Positions 16,593 to 26,109 of a stretch of DNA of 64,000 bases are shown here, piece by piece. The notes under the pieces were generated by a model, which made no database searches, had not been told where the DNA came from, and worked only from the letters and a program-made list of their open reading frames with translations. Source of the DNA: Dehalobacter alkaniphilus (lineage in GTDB: Bacteria; Bacillota; Desulfitobacteriia; Desulfitobacteriales; Syntrophobotulaceae); NCBI GenBank assembly GCA_040500365.1, contig CP148031.1:2046001-2110000 (forward strand), read 5' to 3'. The translations under genes were made by a program, and so were the position numbers. Each line of letters starts with the position of its first letter. The first letter of the stretch is position 1.

Positions 16593-17753
16593 TCATGTAT
16601 TGAAGAAACCGCCCTCGCGGGCGGCTGCTGCTTTACTCGTTATACCTGATTCGTCTATCATTTTCTCAATAAATATTCCGTATCCCCGGGTAGAATCATT
16701 GACAAATACATGCGTAACGGCGCCAACAATTTTGCCATTTTGAATAATCGGGCTGCCGCTCATACCTTGGACGATCCCTCCCGTTTTTTCCAGCAATTCC
16801 GGATCGGTGATCCTGATAATCATGTTTTTGTTGTCAGTCCGGTACTGCATAATTTTTTCTATTTTAATGTCAAATTCTTCGATGGTATTGTCTTTTAAAA
16901 CCGTATAGATTTTAGCCGGCCCAACCTCAACCTCGGATTTCCAGGCTATAGGGACAATGGTACTGAAATACGGATTCCGGACTTCACCTTCATAAATACC
17001 AAATATCCCGCTGGCTGAATTCTTGGCAATTTTACCGGTGAAATTTGACTGAAGCATAAACGTACCAATTTTTTCTCCGGGGTCTCCTCTTTGACCTTTT
17101 TCAATGGCGTAGATTGTGGATTCAACGATTTTGCCGTCACTTAATTCAATTTGGTCATTGGTATCAATATCCGTGATGACGTGTCCCAAAGCCCCGAATA
17201 TTTTCGTATCGGGTTCAGTAAACGTCAGAGTTCCCACTCCTGCAGCCTCATCCCTGATAAACAGCCCTATCCGATATCTTTGGGTTTCTGAGCAGAATAC
17301 CGGCTGAATCTTTTTTTCCAGAATTTTTTCTTTGTGTTTGATCTCAAGTACAATGGTTTTGTTTTCTTTGCATTTTTTATCGATTTCCTGTGCTACCTGA
17401 AAATCATTCGTTGCTGTGATGCCATTAATTTTTAAAATGATGTCCCCGACTTCTATTCCAGAATCCTTTGCAGGATAAGACTGTTTGCCTTCCTTGTTCG
17501 TGATCGGAGCATATCCTACGACCAAGACTCCTTTGGTCTGTAAGGTCACTCCAATGGATTGTCCGCCTGGAACAACGGATGGCCGTACTTTATTGACTTC
17601 CTTGCCTGCTGAAAAAAAATCGAGATAATTGATTACCGGGTAAAAACGACTGGTTTCTGTTTTCTGATAGAATCCTGCAATTTGTTGAATACTAAGGGTA
17701 AAAACGAGGAGAATTCCTATTCGGAAAATAATACGGGTTAGTTTTTTATGCAA
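16593..17753 (-). CDS. spoIVB: SpoIVB serine peptidase
   Basis: 386-residue S55 peptidase secreted from the forespore to trigger SpoIVFB-dependent pro-sigma-K processing. It has an N-terminal membrane anchor at about residues 8-25, a PDZ domain at about 110-190 ('GIEVGDIILKINGIT'), and a C-terminal trypsin-like domain with His in 'ALGHVITDIDT' and the catalytic Ser in 'GMSGSPIIQ'. The start is uncertain: TTG 17753 has AAGGG ten bases upstream, while a stronger GGAGGG further up would favour an unusual CTG six codons earlier. It is upstream of spo0A on the same strand. Confidence 0.94.
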   Translation of the reverse strand: MHKKLTRIIFRIGILLVFTLSIQQIAGFYQKTETSRFYPVINYLDFFSAGKEVNKVRPSVVPGGQSIGVTLQTKGVLVVGYAPITNKEGKQSYPAKDSGIEVGDIILKINGITATNDFQVAQEIDKKCKENKTIVLEIKHKEKILEKKIQPVFCSETQRYRIGLFIRDEAAGVGTLTFTEPDTKIFGALGHVITDIDTNDQIELSDGKIVESTIYAIEKGQRGDPGEKIGTFMLQSNFTGKIAKNSASGIFGIYEGEVRNPYFSTIVPIAWKSEVEVGPAKIYTVLKDNTIEEFDIKIEKIMQYRTDNKNMIIRITDPELLEKTGGIVQGMSGSPIIQNGKIVGAVTHVFVNDSTRGYGIFIEKMIDESGITSKAAAAREGGFFNT

Positions 17754-17912
17754 ACCGTTTTTTCCCTTCAGTTTTTCACCCTCCTCACGTATTTTTTTCT
17801 CTGCAGAGATACTACAATAAAATTTTTTATTGCAGTATTAGATTTCCCTTATAAAAAGGTTTCATCCTGTGAAATGTTTTCTAGGATTTCTTAAATTTAT
17901 GGCGAAATAAAA

Positions 17913-17955
17913 AAATGACAAAAGCTAGCACTCTTGTCATTTGTTGGGTTATAAT
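17913..17955 (+). promoter_or_regulatory. candidate promoter region with inverted repeat for the flippase-like gene
   Basis: AAATGACAA (17913-17921) and TTGTCATTT (17934-17942) form a perfect 9-bp inverted repeat around a 12-base loop. A TATAAT hexamer follows at 17950-17955, 33 bases before ATG 17989. The repeat sits where a -35 element would be and may be an operator; I see no good -35 at 17-bp spacing. Confidence 0.35.
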
Positions 17956-17988
17956 AGGCTTCATAATAGTCATAAAAGGAAACAAACG

Positions 17989-19008
17989 ATGAAAAAAATA
18001 TTTGTAAATTATTTTTTTACAGCCCTGGTCATTGCCGTGACCGTCTGGATATTGATTTCCAGTTCGAAATTTAGTATTATACCTCACCTGATCGCCATAA
18101 CTGATGGAGGGCTGTTATTCCTGGCATTTGTCTGCATGGTCCTTTTTTGGTTTTTTGATGCGTTAATTATTAAAGTGATTGTTGAGATCTCTGATCAAGG
18201 TATCCGTTTTTGGCAGTATATGAAAATAGCGCTGATTGGACAGTATTATAGTTCCATTACTCCTTTTTCTGGCGGAGGACAGCCTGTCGCGCAGGTCTAT
18301 ACGATGAAAAATGACTATAAAATCCCGCTGGGGCTGGCTACATCAGTCACGATCAATAAATTTACGATCTATCATATTATTGTGACTGCCTTCGCCTTGG
18401 TTATGGCTATTTTTAAGTATGATTTTATCTTTGAGCAGGGTGCTGTCAGCAAAACCTTCATTGCTATAGGTTTTATGATCAATATCATATCGACGCTGGC
18501 TCTTCTTTTGCTCTGTTACAACAGTTTGATTGTGAAAAAGGTCTGCCTTCTGATCTTAAGATTGCTTCATAAAATCAAACTGGCCAAGAATATGAATGAT
18601 CAAATCTTTTCCAGTCATATTGAGGAATACAGAAGTTCTCTGCGCTTGTTCCTGAGAGACCGCAAAGCTCTGCTTCTAACCTGTCTCTATACGTTGATTC
18701 AAGTCATCGTGTACTTTTGCGTAACCTATTTTGTCTATCTGTCATTTGGTTTAAGAGACGCGTCCCTGTTTGATATTCTTGCTGTGCAGTCTTTGCATTA
18801 CATGGCGATTAATTACATTCCGACGCCTGGAAATGCCGGAGCATCTGAGGGAGGATTTTACCTGATATTCGGGCTGGTTTTTCCTTCCGGTGTTATGATC
18901 TATGCGATCATGCTCTGGAGATTCATCGTCTATTATTTAAATTTGTTCGTGGGCGGGATTGTCGTACTGATCGATTACCTGTATAAACAAAGCTTAAAGA
19001 AGTCGTAA
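17989..19008 (+). CDS. flippase-like integral membrane protein (LPG synthase TM/UPF0104 family)
   Basis: 339 residues with about eight hydrophobic segments spread over the whole length. The family hallmarks are 'SSITPFSGGGQPVAQVY' near residue 85 and 'NYIPTPGNAGASEGGFYLIF' near 280. This family includes the membrane half of MprF and related lipid or isoprenoid-sugar flippase-type proteins. Here there is no C-terminal synthase domain. ATG 17989 has AAGGA eight bases upstream. It is convergent with recN and separated from it by a bidirectional terminator. An MprF C-terminal-type protein is encoded elsewhere (47.1-48.8 kb). Confidence 0.75.
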   Translation: MKKIFVNYFFTALVIAVTVWILISSSKFSIIPHLIAITDGGLLFLAFVCMVLFWFFDALIIKVIVEISDQGIRFWQYMKIALIGQYYSSITPFSGGGQPVAQVYTMKNDYKIPLGLATSVTINKFTIYHIIVTAFALVMAIFKYDFIFEQGAVSKTFIAIGFMINIISTLALLLLCYNSLIVKKVCLLILRLLHKIKLAKNMNDQIFSSHIEEYRSSLRLFLRDRKALLLTCLYTLIQVIVYFCVTYFVYLSFGLRDASLFDILAVQSLHYMAINYIPTPGNAGASEGGFYLIFGLVFPSGVMIYAIMLWRFIVYYLNLFVGGIVVLIDYLYKQSLKKS

Positions 19009-19022
19009 AGGAAGCCCGTATT

Positions 19023-19075
19023 AAAAAAGTACCCTGCTGTCGCTTTTGTATGCGAAATAACAGGGTACTTTTTTT
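19023..19075. terminator. bidirectional rho-independent terminator
   Basis: Arms AAAAAAGTACCCTG (19023-19036) and CAGGGTACTTTTTTT (19061-19075) with a 24-base loop. T-runs occur in both directions, so it serves the flippase-like gene on plus and recN on minus. Confidence 0.88.
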
Positions 19076-19108
19076 ATTACATTTTAATTCATTTTTTGGC
19101 CTGTTAAT

Positions 19109-20779
19109 TTATTTTTTGGCCTGCTGCCATAATTCCTCCGCAAGGCTTAGCGCGACGCTTTCACCGCCAAGCATTCGGGCCATTTCCTGGACCCTTTCAC
19201 TTTCGCCAAGCCGATTGACTTTGGTCTGTGTCCGGTCTTCCACAACGACTTTATCAATGCCAAAATGGCTGTCGGCAAATGCCGCGATAGGCGCCGAGTG
19301 GGTAATGCAGAGCACTTGTCTGTTCTCAGATATTTTTTCAAGCTTTTCAGCGACCTTCATGATCGTTCTGCCGCCGACTCCGCTGTCCACTTCATCGAAA
19401 ACAAACGTATCCACAGTTTCCACTTTCGATAATAAGCTTTTGAAAGCCAGCATGATCCTGGCCATTTCTCCGCCTGAAGCCACTTTGGCCAAAGGCTTGG
19501 GAGGTTCTCCGACATTCGCGGAAAAATAAAATTCGATCTGTTCCGCACCTTCGGGCGACGGTTCAGTGACTGGTGAGAATATGATTTCGATTCTGGCCTC
19601 GTTTAACCCCAAATCGAGCAATTCGTCTGCCAGGCCCTTTTCAATTCGTTCAGCCTGAATCCCGCGGTTCAGGCTGAGTTCCTCCGCCAGATTATTATAC
19701 GTTGTCAGCGCTTCTTTCTTTTCGCGCCGGATATTTTCCTTTTCATCCTGAAGATGGGCAATTTCTTCAAGTTCTTCTCCCATTTCAACCCGTCTTTCCA
19801 AAACAGCTTCAATCGTATACGCATATTTTCTGAGCTTACCGAGATCAATCAGGCGGGTTTCAATTTCGTCAAGCCTTCCTGGTTCAAAATCCAGCCTGTC
19901 TTTATAGGACCGCAGTTTGGTCACATAATCTTCAAGACTGAAATAGATCTCTTCAAGGTTCTTATGCAGCTCTTCAATCTCAGGATCAAGCGCCGAGAGT
20001 TCCCCCATTTTTTCTGTGGCTGACCCAATCATATCAAAAGCAGAATCAGAGGTTTCTTTGGTTCCGGCATATAGTTCATCATAGGCTTCATTGACAAGAC
20101 TGACGATCTTCTCGGCATTCAGCAGAAACTTTTTCTCCTGTTCCAGAGATTCCTCTTCACCGGAAACCGGTGCAATCCGGTCAATTTCCTCAATCTGGTA
20201 ACGCAGTATTTCTTCCCTTTTCTCCCTGTCCCGCTCCGAACGCAGGAGTTCTCTTTCTCTGGACATGGTGTTCCGGTAATTGACAGCCGCGTCCCTGACT
20301 TGTTTCAGCAGTTTTAAATGCTCCTCGCCGCCGAAACTGTCTAAGAGCTCCCTTTGGGTTTCGGCCTGCAGCAGTGACTGGTGCTCCATCTGATCGTGAA
20401 TGTCTACGAGTCCTTCACAGAATGTCCGGTACAGGGATAACGGGACGGTTCTGCCCTGAACACGGCAGACATTCCGGCCGGAATCATTGATTTCCCGATA
20501 CAGATACAGCAGATCATCTTCGAGCGGATATCCTTCGTCCTGCAACATTTCAGTCAATTTCAGCGGCAGATTGGAAAAAATCCCTTCCACACACGCTTTG
20601 TCCTTGCCATGCCGCAGAAATTCATTGCTGGCTCTTCCGCCCAGAAGCAAACCCAACGCATCGACCAGCATGGATTTTCCGGCTCCTGTCTCCCCTGTAA
20701 AAACAGACAAGCCTTTATCAAAAACCAAATGGACATCTTCCATCAGTGCAAAATCTTTGATGCGAAGTTCTACGAGCAT
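19109..20779 (-). CDS. recN: DNA repair protein RecN
   Basis: 556-residue SMC-like ATPase for double-strand-break repair. Walker A 'GETGAGKSMLVDALGLLLGG' is near residue 30, with a long central coiled coil (about 150-370). The C-terminal ABC signature 'VASGGEMARIMLAFKSLL' is followed by Walker B 'TFVFDEVDSGVGG' and the H-loop 'CITHSAP'. ATG 20779 is preceded by GGAGGAG. It lies 51 bases after argR, the usual argR-recN order in Firmicutes. Confidence 0.96.
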   Translation of the reverse strand: MLVELRIKDFALMEDVHLVFDKGLSVFTGETGAGKSMLVDALGLLLGGRASNEFLRHGKDKACVEGIFSNLPLKLTEMLQDEGYPLEDDLLYLYREINDSGRNVCRVQGRTVPLSLYRTFCEGLVDIHDQMEHQSLLQAETQRELLDSFGGEEHLKLLKQVRDAAVNYRNTMSRERELLRSERDREKREEILRYQIEEIDRIAPVSGEEESLEQEKKFLLNAEKIVSLVNEAYDELYAGTKETSDSAFDMIGSATEKMGELSALDPEIEELHKNLEEIYFSLEDYVTKLRSYKDRLDFEPGRLDEIETRLIDLGKLRKYAYTIEAVLERRVEMGEELEEIAHLQDEKENIRREKKEALTTYNNLAEELSLNRGIQAERIEKGLADELLDLGLNEARIEIIFSPVTEPSPEGAEQIEFYFSANVGEPPKPLAKVASGGEMARIMLAFKSLLSKVETVDTFVFDEVDSGVGGRTIMKVAEKLEKISENRQVLCITHSAPIAAFADSHFGIDKVVVEDRTQTKVNRLGESERVQEMARMLGGESVALSLAEELWQQAKK

Positions 20780-20830
20780 AGGTCTCCTCCTCTTTGCATA
20801 CTCAGTCAATCCATGATTTTAAGGCATGGC

Positions 20831-21280
20831 TCAGCTCAGTTCGGTTAGTCTTTCCAGAATGATTTCTGTTTGTTCTTTAGGTTTGATCAGAAGAAAGATG
20901 GTATCATCGCCGGCTACAGTGCCGATCACTTCTTTCCAGCCGATATTGTCAAGCAGCAACGCCATCGCCTGCGCATTCCCCGGTATGGTCTTGATCACAA
21001 TGATGTTTCCGCTGCTGTCGAACGAGATCACGACTTCCTTGAACATTCGTTTCAATCTTTCCTGATACCCGGGAGGATGCGCTTCAGCCTGAATGGCATA
21101 ACGGTATTCATCGTCCGAGCCGGATATCTTGATCAGACCCATCTCCTTGATATCCCGCGAAACAGTGGCCTGTGTGACATTAAAGCCCTCTTCGAGCAGC
21201 CTTTGCGCTAATTCTTCCTGCGTTTTAACCGGTTCATTGGTAATCAGTTCCTGGATTTTTTTCTGACGGCGGCTTTTCAT
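20831..21280 (-). CDS. argR: arginine repressor ArgR/AhrC
   Basis: 149 residues. The winged-helix DNA-binding domain covers residues 1-70 ('TQEELAQRLLEEGFNVTQATVSRDIKEMGL'), and the arginine-binding hexamerisation domain covers 80-149 ('VIKTIPGNAQAMALLLD', 'GTVAGDDTIFLL'). It controls arginine biosynthesis and catabolism. ATG 21280 has AGGTGA six bases upstream and overlaps the stop of mnmM by four bases. Confidence 0.95.
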   Translation of the reverse strand: MKSRRQKKIQELITNEPVKTQEELAQRLLEEGFNVTQATVSRDIKEMGLIKISGSDDEYRYAIQAEAHPPGYQERLKRMFKEVVISFDSSGNIIVIKTIPGNAQAMALLLDNIGWKEVIGTVAGDDTIFLLIKPKEQTEIILERLTELS

Positions 21281-21888
21281 GAATGATCACCTCTGTTCTT
21301 CTGAATTGTTAGCCAATATGGAGATGTCTCACCTTGATTTAGATACATTCCCTGCAGGACATGAAAATCCTTCTTGGACAGTTCTGCTGCATAGGCATTC
21401 AGTGTATTTGCTTCTTCCAAGCTGCGGCTGTGTCCGCGATAGACGGTCAACATGATGACCCCTTTGGCAACCAGCAGCTTCAACGTATCATTTACCGCCC
21501 GAAGCGTTGTCTCCGGCTCGGTAATGATTGTCTGACTGCTCCCGGGCAAATATCCGAGATTGAAAACGGCAGCTCTGATTCCTTGCGGAACAAGGCACCC
21601 AATCTCTGTGTGACTCTCCCGGAATAAGGCGACCCTGTCGAGCATCTTATGCGCTGTGAGCAGTTCCCGGGTTGATTGGATAGCTTCTTCCTGAATATCA
21701 AACGCAAACACCCGGCCTTCAGGACCCACGCATTCCGCCAGAAAAAGGGTGTCCTTGCCGCGTCCTGCCGTAGCATCAATCACCTGATCTCCCGGCTGGA
21801 TAAGGTGCTGCAGATACATTTTTAACATTGTCTGCGTATTTTCGATCCCCTTCGGATTAAAGACACCGTTCATGCCCTCATGATTCAT
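21277..21888 (-). CDS. mnmM: tRNA 5-aminomethyl-2-thiouridine methyltransferase (MnmM/YtqB family)
   Basis: 203-residue class I SAM-dependent methyltransferase. Motif I is 'VIDATAGRGKDTLFLAE', followed by 'VFAFDIQEEAI' and the YtqB-specific 'AVFNLGYLPGS'. In Bacillus YtqB (MnmM) methylates nm5s2U to mnm5s2U at the tRNA wobble position. The open frame extends upstream within nadK; I start at ATG 21888, which overlaps the nadK end by 11 bases. ATG 21873 is an alternative. Confidence 0.85.
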   Translation of the reverse strand: MNHEGMNGVFNPKGIENTQTMLKMYLQHLIQPGDQVIDATAGRGKDTLFLAECVGPEGRVFAFDIQEEAIQSTRELLTAHKMLDRVALFRESHTEIGCLVPQGIRAAVFNLGYLPGSSQTIITEPETTLRAVNDTLKLLVAKGVIMLTVYRGHSRSLEEANTLNAYAAELSKKDFHVLQGMYLNQGETSPYWLTIQKNRGDHS

Positions 21889-22696
21889 GCCAGCGGTCCC
21901 GGAGTTTCTCCCGGACAACCTTCGGGAAGCTCCTTCCTCCAAGCCGGATAAATCTTGCTTTAATCGGAGCCGTCTCAATCCGGACCGCATCTCCGGAATT
22001 CATGGTCGTCAGATACTTCCCGTCGACGGTCACCCGGCATTTATTGCCTCTGGTCAGACTGATATCTATTTTTTCCTTGTTTGATATGACCATGGGCCGG
22101 GACGAAAGCGCATGGGCAGCCAGCGGCGTGATCAACATGGCCTGAACATCCGGGCTCACAACAGGTCCGCCGGCTGAAAGTGAATAGGCGGTCGAACCTG
22201 TCGGGGTTGCAATAATCAAGCCGTCCGAAGGCGGACTCGCAATCGGTTCACCGGAAAGCTTGACCTGAAGCGTTATCAGCGTCTCTTCACTGTCCCGGAT
22301 AAAAACGACATCATTCAGAACCATATCCTGCTGTTTTTGACCGTCTTTGAAATATGAAGTAATCATCATGAGTCTCTCATCGACCGTATATTCATTGCGC
22401 AGCACCTTTTTTAAGGCAGAATAGATTTCGCCGCGTTCAACCTCGCATAAAAAACCAAGCCGGCCGTAATTCACGCCGAGAACCGGGATGTTGAACCGGG
22501 CGGCTTCTCTGGCAGCTTTCAAGACTGTGCCGTCTCCGCCAAGGGAAAGTACAAAGTCAACATCTTCCGTAATCTCCTGGTCCCATTCCGGTACAGTTTC
22601 CCATCCCTGACTGTTGAACCAATTGATCAGCTGAGGGGTGATGCTCTCTTTCGTAATTTTAGAATGGTTAATCCATATCCCTACCTTGTTTCCCAT
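21878..22696 (-). CDS. nadK: NAD kinase
   Basis: 272 residues. It phosphorylates NAD to NADP. The GGDGT motif ('LSLGGDGTVLKAA') is at about residues 52-64, the NE/D region is represented by 'LNDVVFIRD', and 'ATPTGSTAYSLSAGGP' is the conserved Gly-rich loop. GGAG lies seven bases before ATG 22696. It is four bases from the tlyA stop and overlaps mnmM, in the operon dxs-tlyA-nadK-mnmM-argR-recN. Confidence 0.95.
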   Translation of the reverse strand: MGNKVGIWINHSKITKESITPQLINWFNSQGWETVPEWDQEITEDVDFVLSLGGDGTVLKAAREAARFNIPVLGVNYGRLGFLCEVERGEIYSALKKVLRNEYTVDERLMMITSYFKDGQKQQDMVLNDVVFIRDSEETLITLQVKLSGEPIASPPSDGLIIATPTGSTAYSLSAGGPVVSPDVQAMLITPLAAHALSSRPMVISNKEKIDISLTRGNKCRVTVDGKYLTTMNSGDAVRIETAPIKARFIRLGGRSFPKVVREKLRDRWHES

Positions 22697-22700
22697 CCGT

Positions 22701-23519
22701 TCACTCCGTTCCTGCCTGAGCCTTCAGAACAAGCTCAGTCAGACAAGGATTCCAGTCGAATACCGCTGCCTCTTGCTCATTTCCGTTGTGGAGCCAGGCT
22801 AAAAATTCTATATTTCCTTCGGGACCGCGAATTGGCGAAAAATCCAGTCCCTTGACCTGAAATCCCTGTTTTTGAGCTTCAGACAGGACGTTTTGCAGAA
22901 CCCCCCGGTGAACTTGCGGGTCTCTGACAACACCGTTTTTGCCGACATTCTCGGGTCCGGCCTCAAATTGCGGTTTGATGAGGACCAGCGCCTGTCCGCT
23001 TTCTTTCAAAATCGCTGTCATCGAGGGAAAAATCTTGGTCAGGGAAATAAATGAAACATCACATACGATCCAGTCCACTTTTTCCGGAAGACTGTCCGCA
23101 GTCAGGTAACGCGCATTGGTTCTTTCCAGGCAGACCACTCTTTCGTCACTGCGCAGCCTCCAAGCCAGCTGACCGTAGCCAACATCGACCGCATAGACCC
23201 TGGAAGCCCCATTCTGCAGTGCGCAATCTGTAAATCCGCCGGTAGACGCCCCGATATCGGCAATGACCTTATCCTTCAGATCCAGCTGAAATACGTCCAT
23301 CGCCTTGGCCAGTTTCAGACCTCCGCGCGAAACGTAAGGATGGATCTCTCCCTTGACAATCAGACCCGTATCTTCTTCCAGCATGATGCCTGGTTTGTCA
23401 AGACGAAGATTGTCCTTATAGACTTTTCCGGCCATAATTAAAGCTTTAGCTTTTTCTCTGCTTTCAACCAATCCTTTTTGGACTAGAAGAAGATCGAGTC
23501 GGGATTTATTTTTGGCCAC
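22701..23519 (-). CDS. tlyA: TlyA family rRNA (cytidine-2'-O)-methyltransferase
   Basis: 272 residues. The N-terminal S4 RNA-binding domain covers residues 1-65 ('LDLLLVQKGLVESREKAKAL'), then a FtsJ-like methyltransferase domain follows with 'DIGASTGGFTDCALQNGA', 'DVGYGQLAWRL' and 'VCDVSFISL'. TlyA enzymes methylate 16S/23S rRNA; older annotations call them hemolysins. The start is GTG 23519, with AAGGA about ten bases upstream. It lies between dxs and nadK, a conserved Firmicute order. Confidence 0.93.
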   Translation of the reverse strand: MAKNKSRLDLLLVQKGLVESREKAKALIMAGKVYKDNLRLDKPGIMLEEDTGLIVKGEIHPYVSRGGLKLAKAMDVFQLDLKDKVIADIGASTGGFTDCALQNGASRVYAVDVGYGQLAWRLRSDERVVCLERTNARYLTADSLPEKVDWIVCDVSFISLTKIFPSMTAILKESGQALVLIKPQFEAGPENVGKNGVVRDPQVHRGVLQNVLSEAQKQGFQVKGLDFSPIRGPEGNIEFLAWLHNGNEQEAAVFDWNPCLTELVLKAQAGTE

Positions 23520-23578
23520 GATATGCCCATCCTTGCTCTAGTAGATAGATATCTATTTTCATCATTAAGATCTATTCA

Positions 23579-25453
23579 TTAAAATCTATTCTTCATCAGT
23601 TCTCTGGAAACACTGACAATATGCTCAATCGTAATGCCGCAGTCTTGATGGAGAAGCGAAATTGCACCGTGTTCAACATAATCATCATATCCTATCCGTT
23701 CGACTGCTGTGCCTTGAATTCCTTCCTCCTCAAGAACTTCCAGTACCGCGCTGCCCATCCCTCCGGCGAGGATATGGTCCTCAACCGTAACCAGCCTCCC
23801 TGTTTTTTGGACCTCGGCAGTCACCATTTCCCGATCGATCGGATTGATAAAACGCAAATTAATCACACCGGCCTGAATACCTTCAGACTCCAGCTGCTTA
23901 GCAGCCTCCATACAAAAATTTACAACCGGCCCAAAACCGATCAGGGTAATATCCTGGCCCTCTCGCAGCAGTTCCGCTTTGCCTTTCGGCAATGTTTTGA
24001 ATTCCTTATCAATCTTCACACCGACACCGGCCGACCTCGGGTACCGGACAGCTACCGGGTTGTCCAAGGTGAGCGCTGTATGAATCATATGTTTAAGTTC
24101 ATTTTCATCTTTAGGCGCCATCAAGGTAAGGTTCGGGATCGTTCTGAAAAAAGAAATATCGAATATACCGTGATGCGTCTTCCCGTCCTCGCCGACGACG
24201 CCGGCCCTATCGACCGCAAACACGACCCTGGCATTTTGCAGGCAGACATCATGCAGGACCTGGTCATACGCTCTCTGATAGAACGTGGAATACATGGAAA
24301 CAACCGGTTTCAGTCCCTCCAGCGCGAGTGCCGCAGCAAAAGTTACCGCGTGCGGTTCGGCAATTCCGACATCAAAAAATCTTTCGGGGTAATTTTGGCC
24401 AAAATTGCTCAGACCTGTCCCTGATCCCATGGCTGCCGTAACTGCAACGATCCTGTTATCCTCTTCCGCCAATTCACAAATGGTCCGTCCAAATACTTCC
24501 GTATAAGTCGGCGGCGCATTCTTTTTAACCATTTCACCCGTTTCTTTGGAAAATGGCCCTACCCCATGGAAGATATCCGGGCTTTGCTTGGCCGGCTCAT
24601 ACCCATTGCCTTTGCAGGTCTTAATGTGAACCAGAACCGGACCTTTTTTTTGTTTGGCCTGGTGGAGAACCTTTTCCAGTGACGCAATATCATGTCCATT
24701 AATTGGCCCGAGATAGGTCAGGCCCAGCTCCTCGAACAACAGACCGGGTACCAGGAAATATTTAATGCCGTCTTTAGCCCTTCCAGCTGCTTTAGCCATG
24801 GAGGACCCAATACACGGGATATTTCTTATGAACTTTTGGACATCTTTCTTCCTTCTGTCATAAGATGGATCTGTCCTGATCTTGTTCAGATACGAGGACA
24901 TTGCGCCGACATTCTGGGAGATAAACATTTCGTTATCATTTAAAACAATAATTAAATTGCTGTCGCTGTTACCGGCATGATTCATCGCTTCATAGGCCAT
25001 CCCGCCGCTCATTGCTCCATCACCAATCACAGCAACAACATGATAATTTTCCTTCTTAATGTCCCTGGCTTTGGCGAAGCCCAGTGCAGCTGAGATGGAA
25101 GTGCTGGCATGTCCGGTATCAAAACAGTCGTATTCGCTTTCCTCTCTCTTCGGAAAACCTGCCAAACCGTGAAATTGCCGGATCGTCTTAAAAGCTTCCT
25201 TCCTTCCGGTTAGAATCTTATGACCATAGGCCTGATGACCAACATCCCAGATAATCTTGTCGGTTGGGGTGTCAAATACTCTATGCAGCGCCAGGGTCAG
25301 TTCCACAACGCCGAGGTTTGATGCCAGATGACCGCCATTCACTGAAATAATATCTATCATCTCCTGACGGAGTTCTTCAGCCAGAACTGTCAGGTCACTT
25401 TCGCTTAAGCTTTTCAGATCGGTCGGAGAATCAATTTTGTCCAGAAGCCGCAA
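23579..25453 (-). CDS. dxs: 1-deoxy-D-xylulose-5-phosphate synthase
   Basis: 624 residues, standard length. This thiamine-diphosphate enzyme condenses pyruvate and glyceraldehyde-3-phosphate in the first step of the MEP isoprenoid pathway. Visible features are 'GGHLASNLGVVELTLALH', the ThDP motif from 'GDGAMSGGMAYEA' to the 'NDNEMFISQN' region, and 'HDVCLQNARVVFAVDRAG' in the pyrimidine domain. The start is TTG 25453 with GAGGAGG eight bases upstream, one base after the stop of the preceding membrane-protein gene. ispA lies a little upstream, so two isoprenoid genes share the cluster. Confidence 0.96.
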   Translation of the reverse strand: MRLLDKIDSPTDLKSLSESDLTVLAEELRQEMIDIISVNGGHLASNLGVVELTLALHRVFDTPTDKIIWDVGHQAYGHKILTGRKEAFKTIRQFHGLAGFPKREESEYDCFDTGHASTSISAALGFAKARDIKKENYHVVAVIGDGAMSGGMAYEAMNHAGNSDSNLIIVLNDNEMFISQNVGAMSSYLNKIRTDPSYDRRKKDVQKFIRNIPCIGSSMAKAAGRAKDGIKYFLVPGLLFEELGLTYLGPINGHDIASLEKVLHQAKQKKGPVLVHIKTCKGNGYEPAKQSPDIFHGVGPFSKETGEMVKKNAPPTYTEVFGRTICELAEEDNRIVAVTAAMGSGTGLSNFGQNYPERFFDVGIAEPHAVTFAAALALEGLKPVVSMYSTFYQRAYDQVLHDVCLQNARVVFAVDRAGVVGEDGKTHHGIFDISFFRTIPNLTLMAPKDENELKHMIHTALTLDNPVAVRYPRSAGVGVKIDKEFKTLPKGKAELLREGQDITLIGFGPVVNFCMEAAKQLESEGIQAGVINLRFINPIDREMVTAEVQKTGRLVTVEDHILAGGMGSAVLEVLEEEGIQGTAVERIGYDDYVEHGAISLLHQDCGITIEHIVSVSRELMKNRF

Positions 25454-25454
25454 A

Positions 25455-26033
25455 TTATTTTCCTCCTCGTTTATTTTTTGTCATGCTCAGTCCAGTTACC
25501 TTTTCCACACTGGCAATCACTCTGCCGGTCATATCAACAATCCGATTTGCTTCGTTAATCGCAATGGTTTTGCCCCAGGCCTTTCCCGTCACAGTAAGCG
25601 AAGCAATCAAGGCCAAAATCAACACATTTAAAAGTACCTTCCAGGTACTTAAAACAGAAAATTTAGCGATTAAGCTTAAGATAATGGTCGCGCCCATTGC
25701 CCCGCTTAATGTTCCCGTGATATCGCCGACAATATCATTGGCGAAATTGGCGACTTTATCGGCGTGTTTGATTAAATAGACAGACTGCTTGGCGCCAAAA
25801 ATTTTTTTGGCTGCCCGGGCATGGTGAGGCGCTTCATCAGCAGCCGTCACCGCAATACCGATGATATCAAACAGGATTCCGACCGTAATCACAACCATCA
25901 GCAATATCCAGGTCAGGCTTACCGAAAAAAACCTTAAAAAAGCCTCTGTTCCGCTTCCCAGAAGTGAAGCAATAAAAAACGTGGCAATAAATACGGTAAT
26001 AATATAGCGAACACTTTGTTTCTTGCGAACCAA
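25455..26033 (-). CDS. conserved membrane protein of unknown function
   Basis: 192 residues with four hydrophobic stretches (about 9-29, 38-60, 108-130 and 134-152) and a basic C-terminus. The central region has small-residue-rich segments ('ADEAPHHARAAKKIFGAK', 'ANDIVGDITGTLSGAMGA') somewhat reminiscent of DUF21/CNNM membrane domains, but I am not confident of that. The start is TTG 26033, with AGGA seven bases upstream. Its stop lies one base before dxs, so the two are almost certainly co-translated. Confidence 0.6.
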   Translation of the reverse strand: MVRKKQSVRYIITVFIATFFIASLLGSGTEAFLRFFSVSLTWILLMVVITVGILFDIIGIAVTAADEAPHHARAAKKIFGAKQSVYLIKHADKVANFANDIVGDITGTLSGAMGATIILSLIAKFSVLSTWKVLLNVLILALIASLTVTGKAWGKTIAINEANRIVDMTGRVIASVEKVTGLSMTKNKRGGK

Positions 26034-26109
26034 AAGTCTATCCTGCCTTTCTAATCCTATACCCTGTTCTCAAAATAACGACACGAGAATGGGCTGCATT
26101 CTGGCGTCA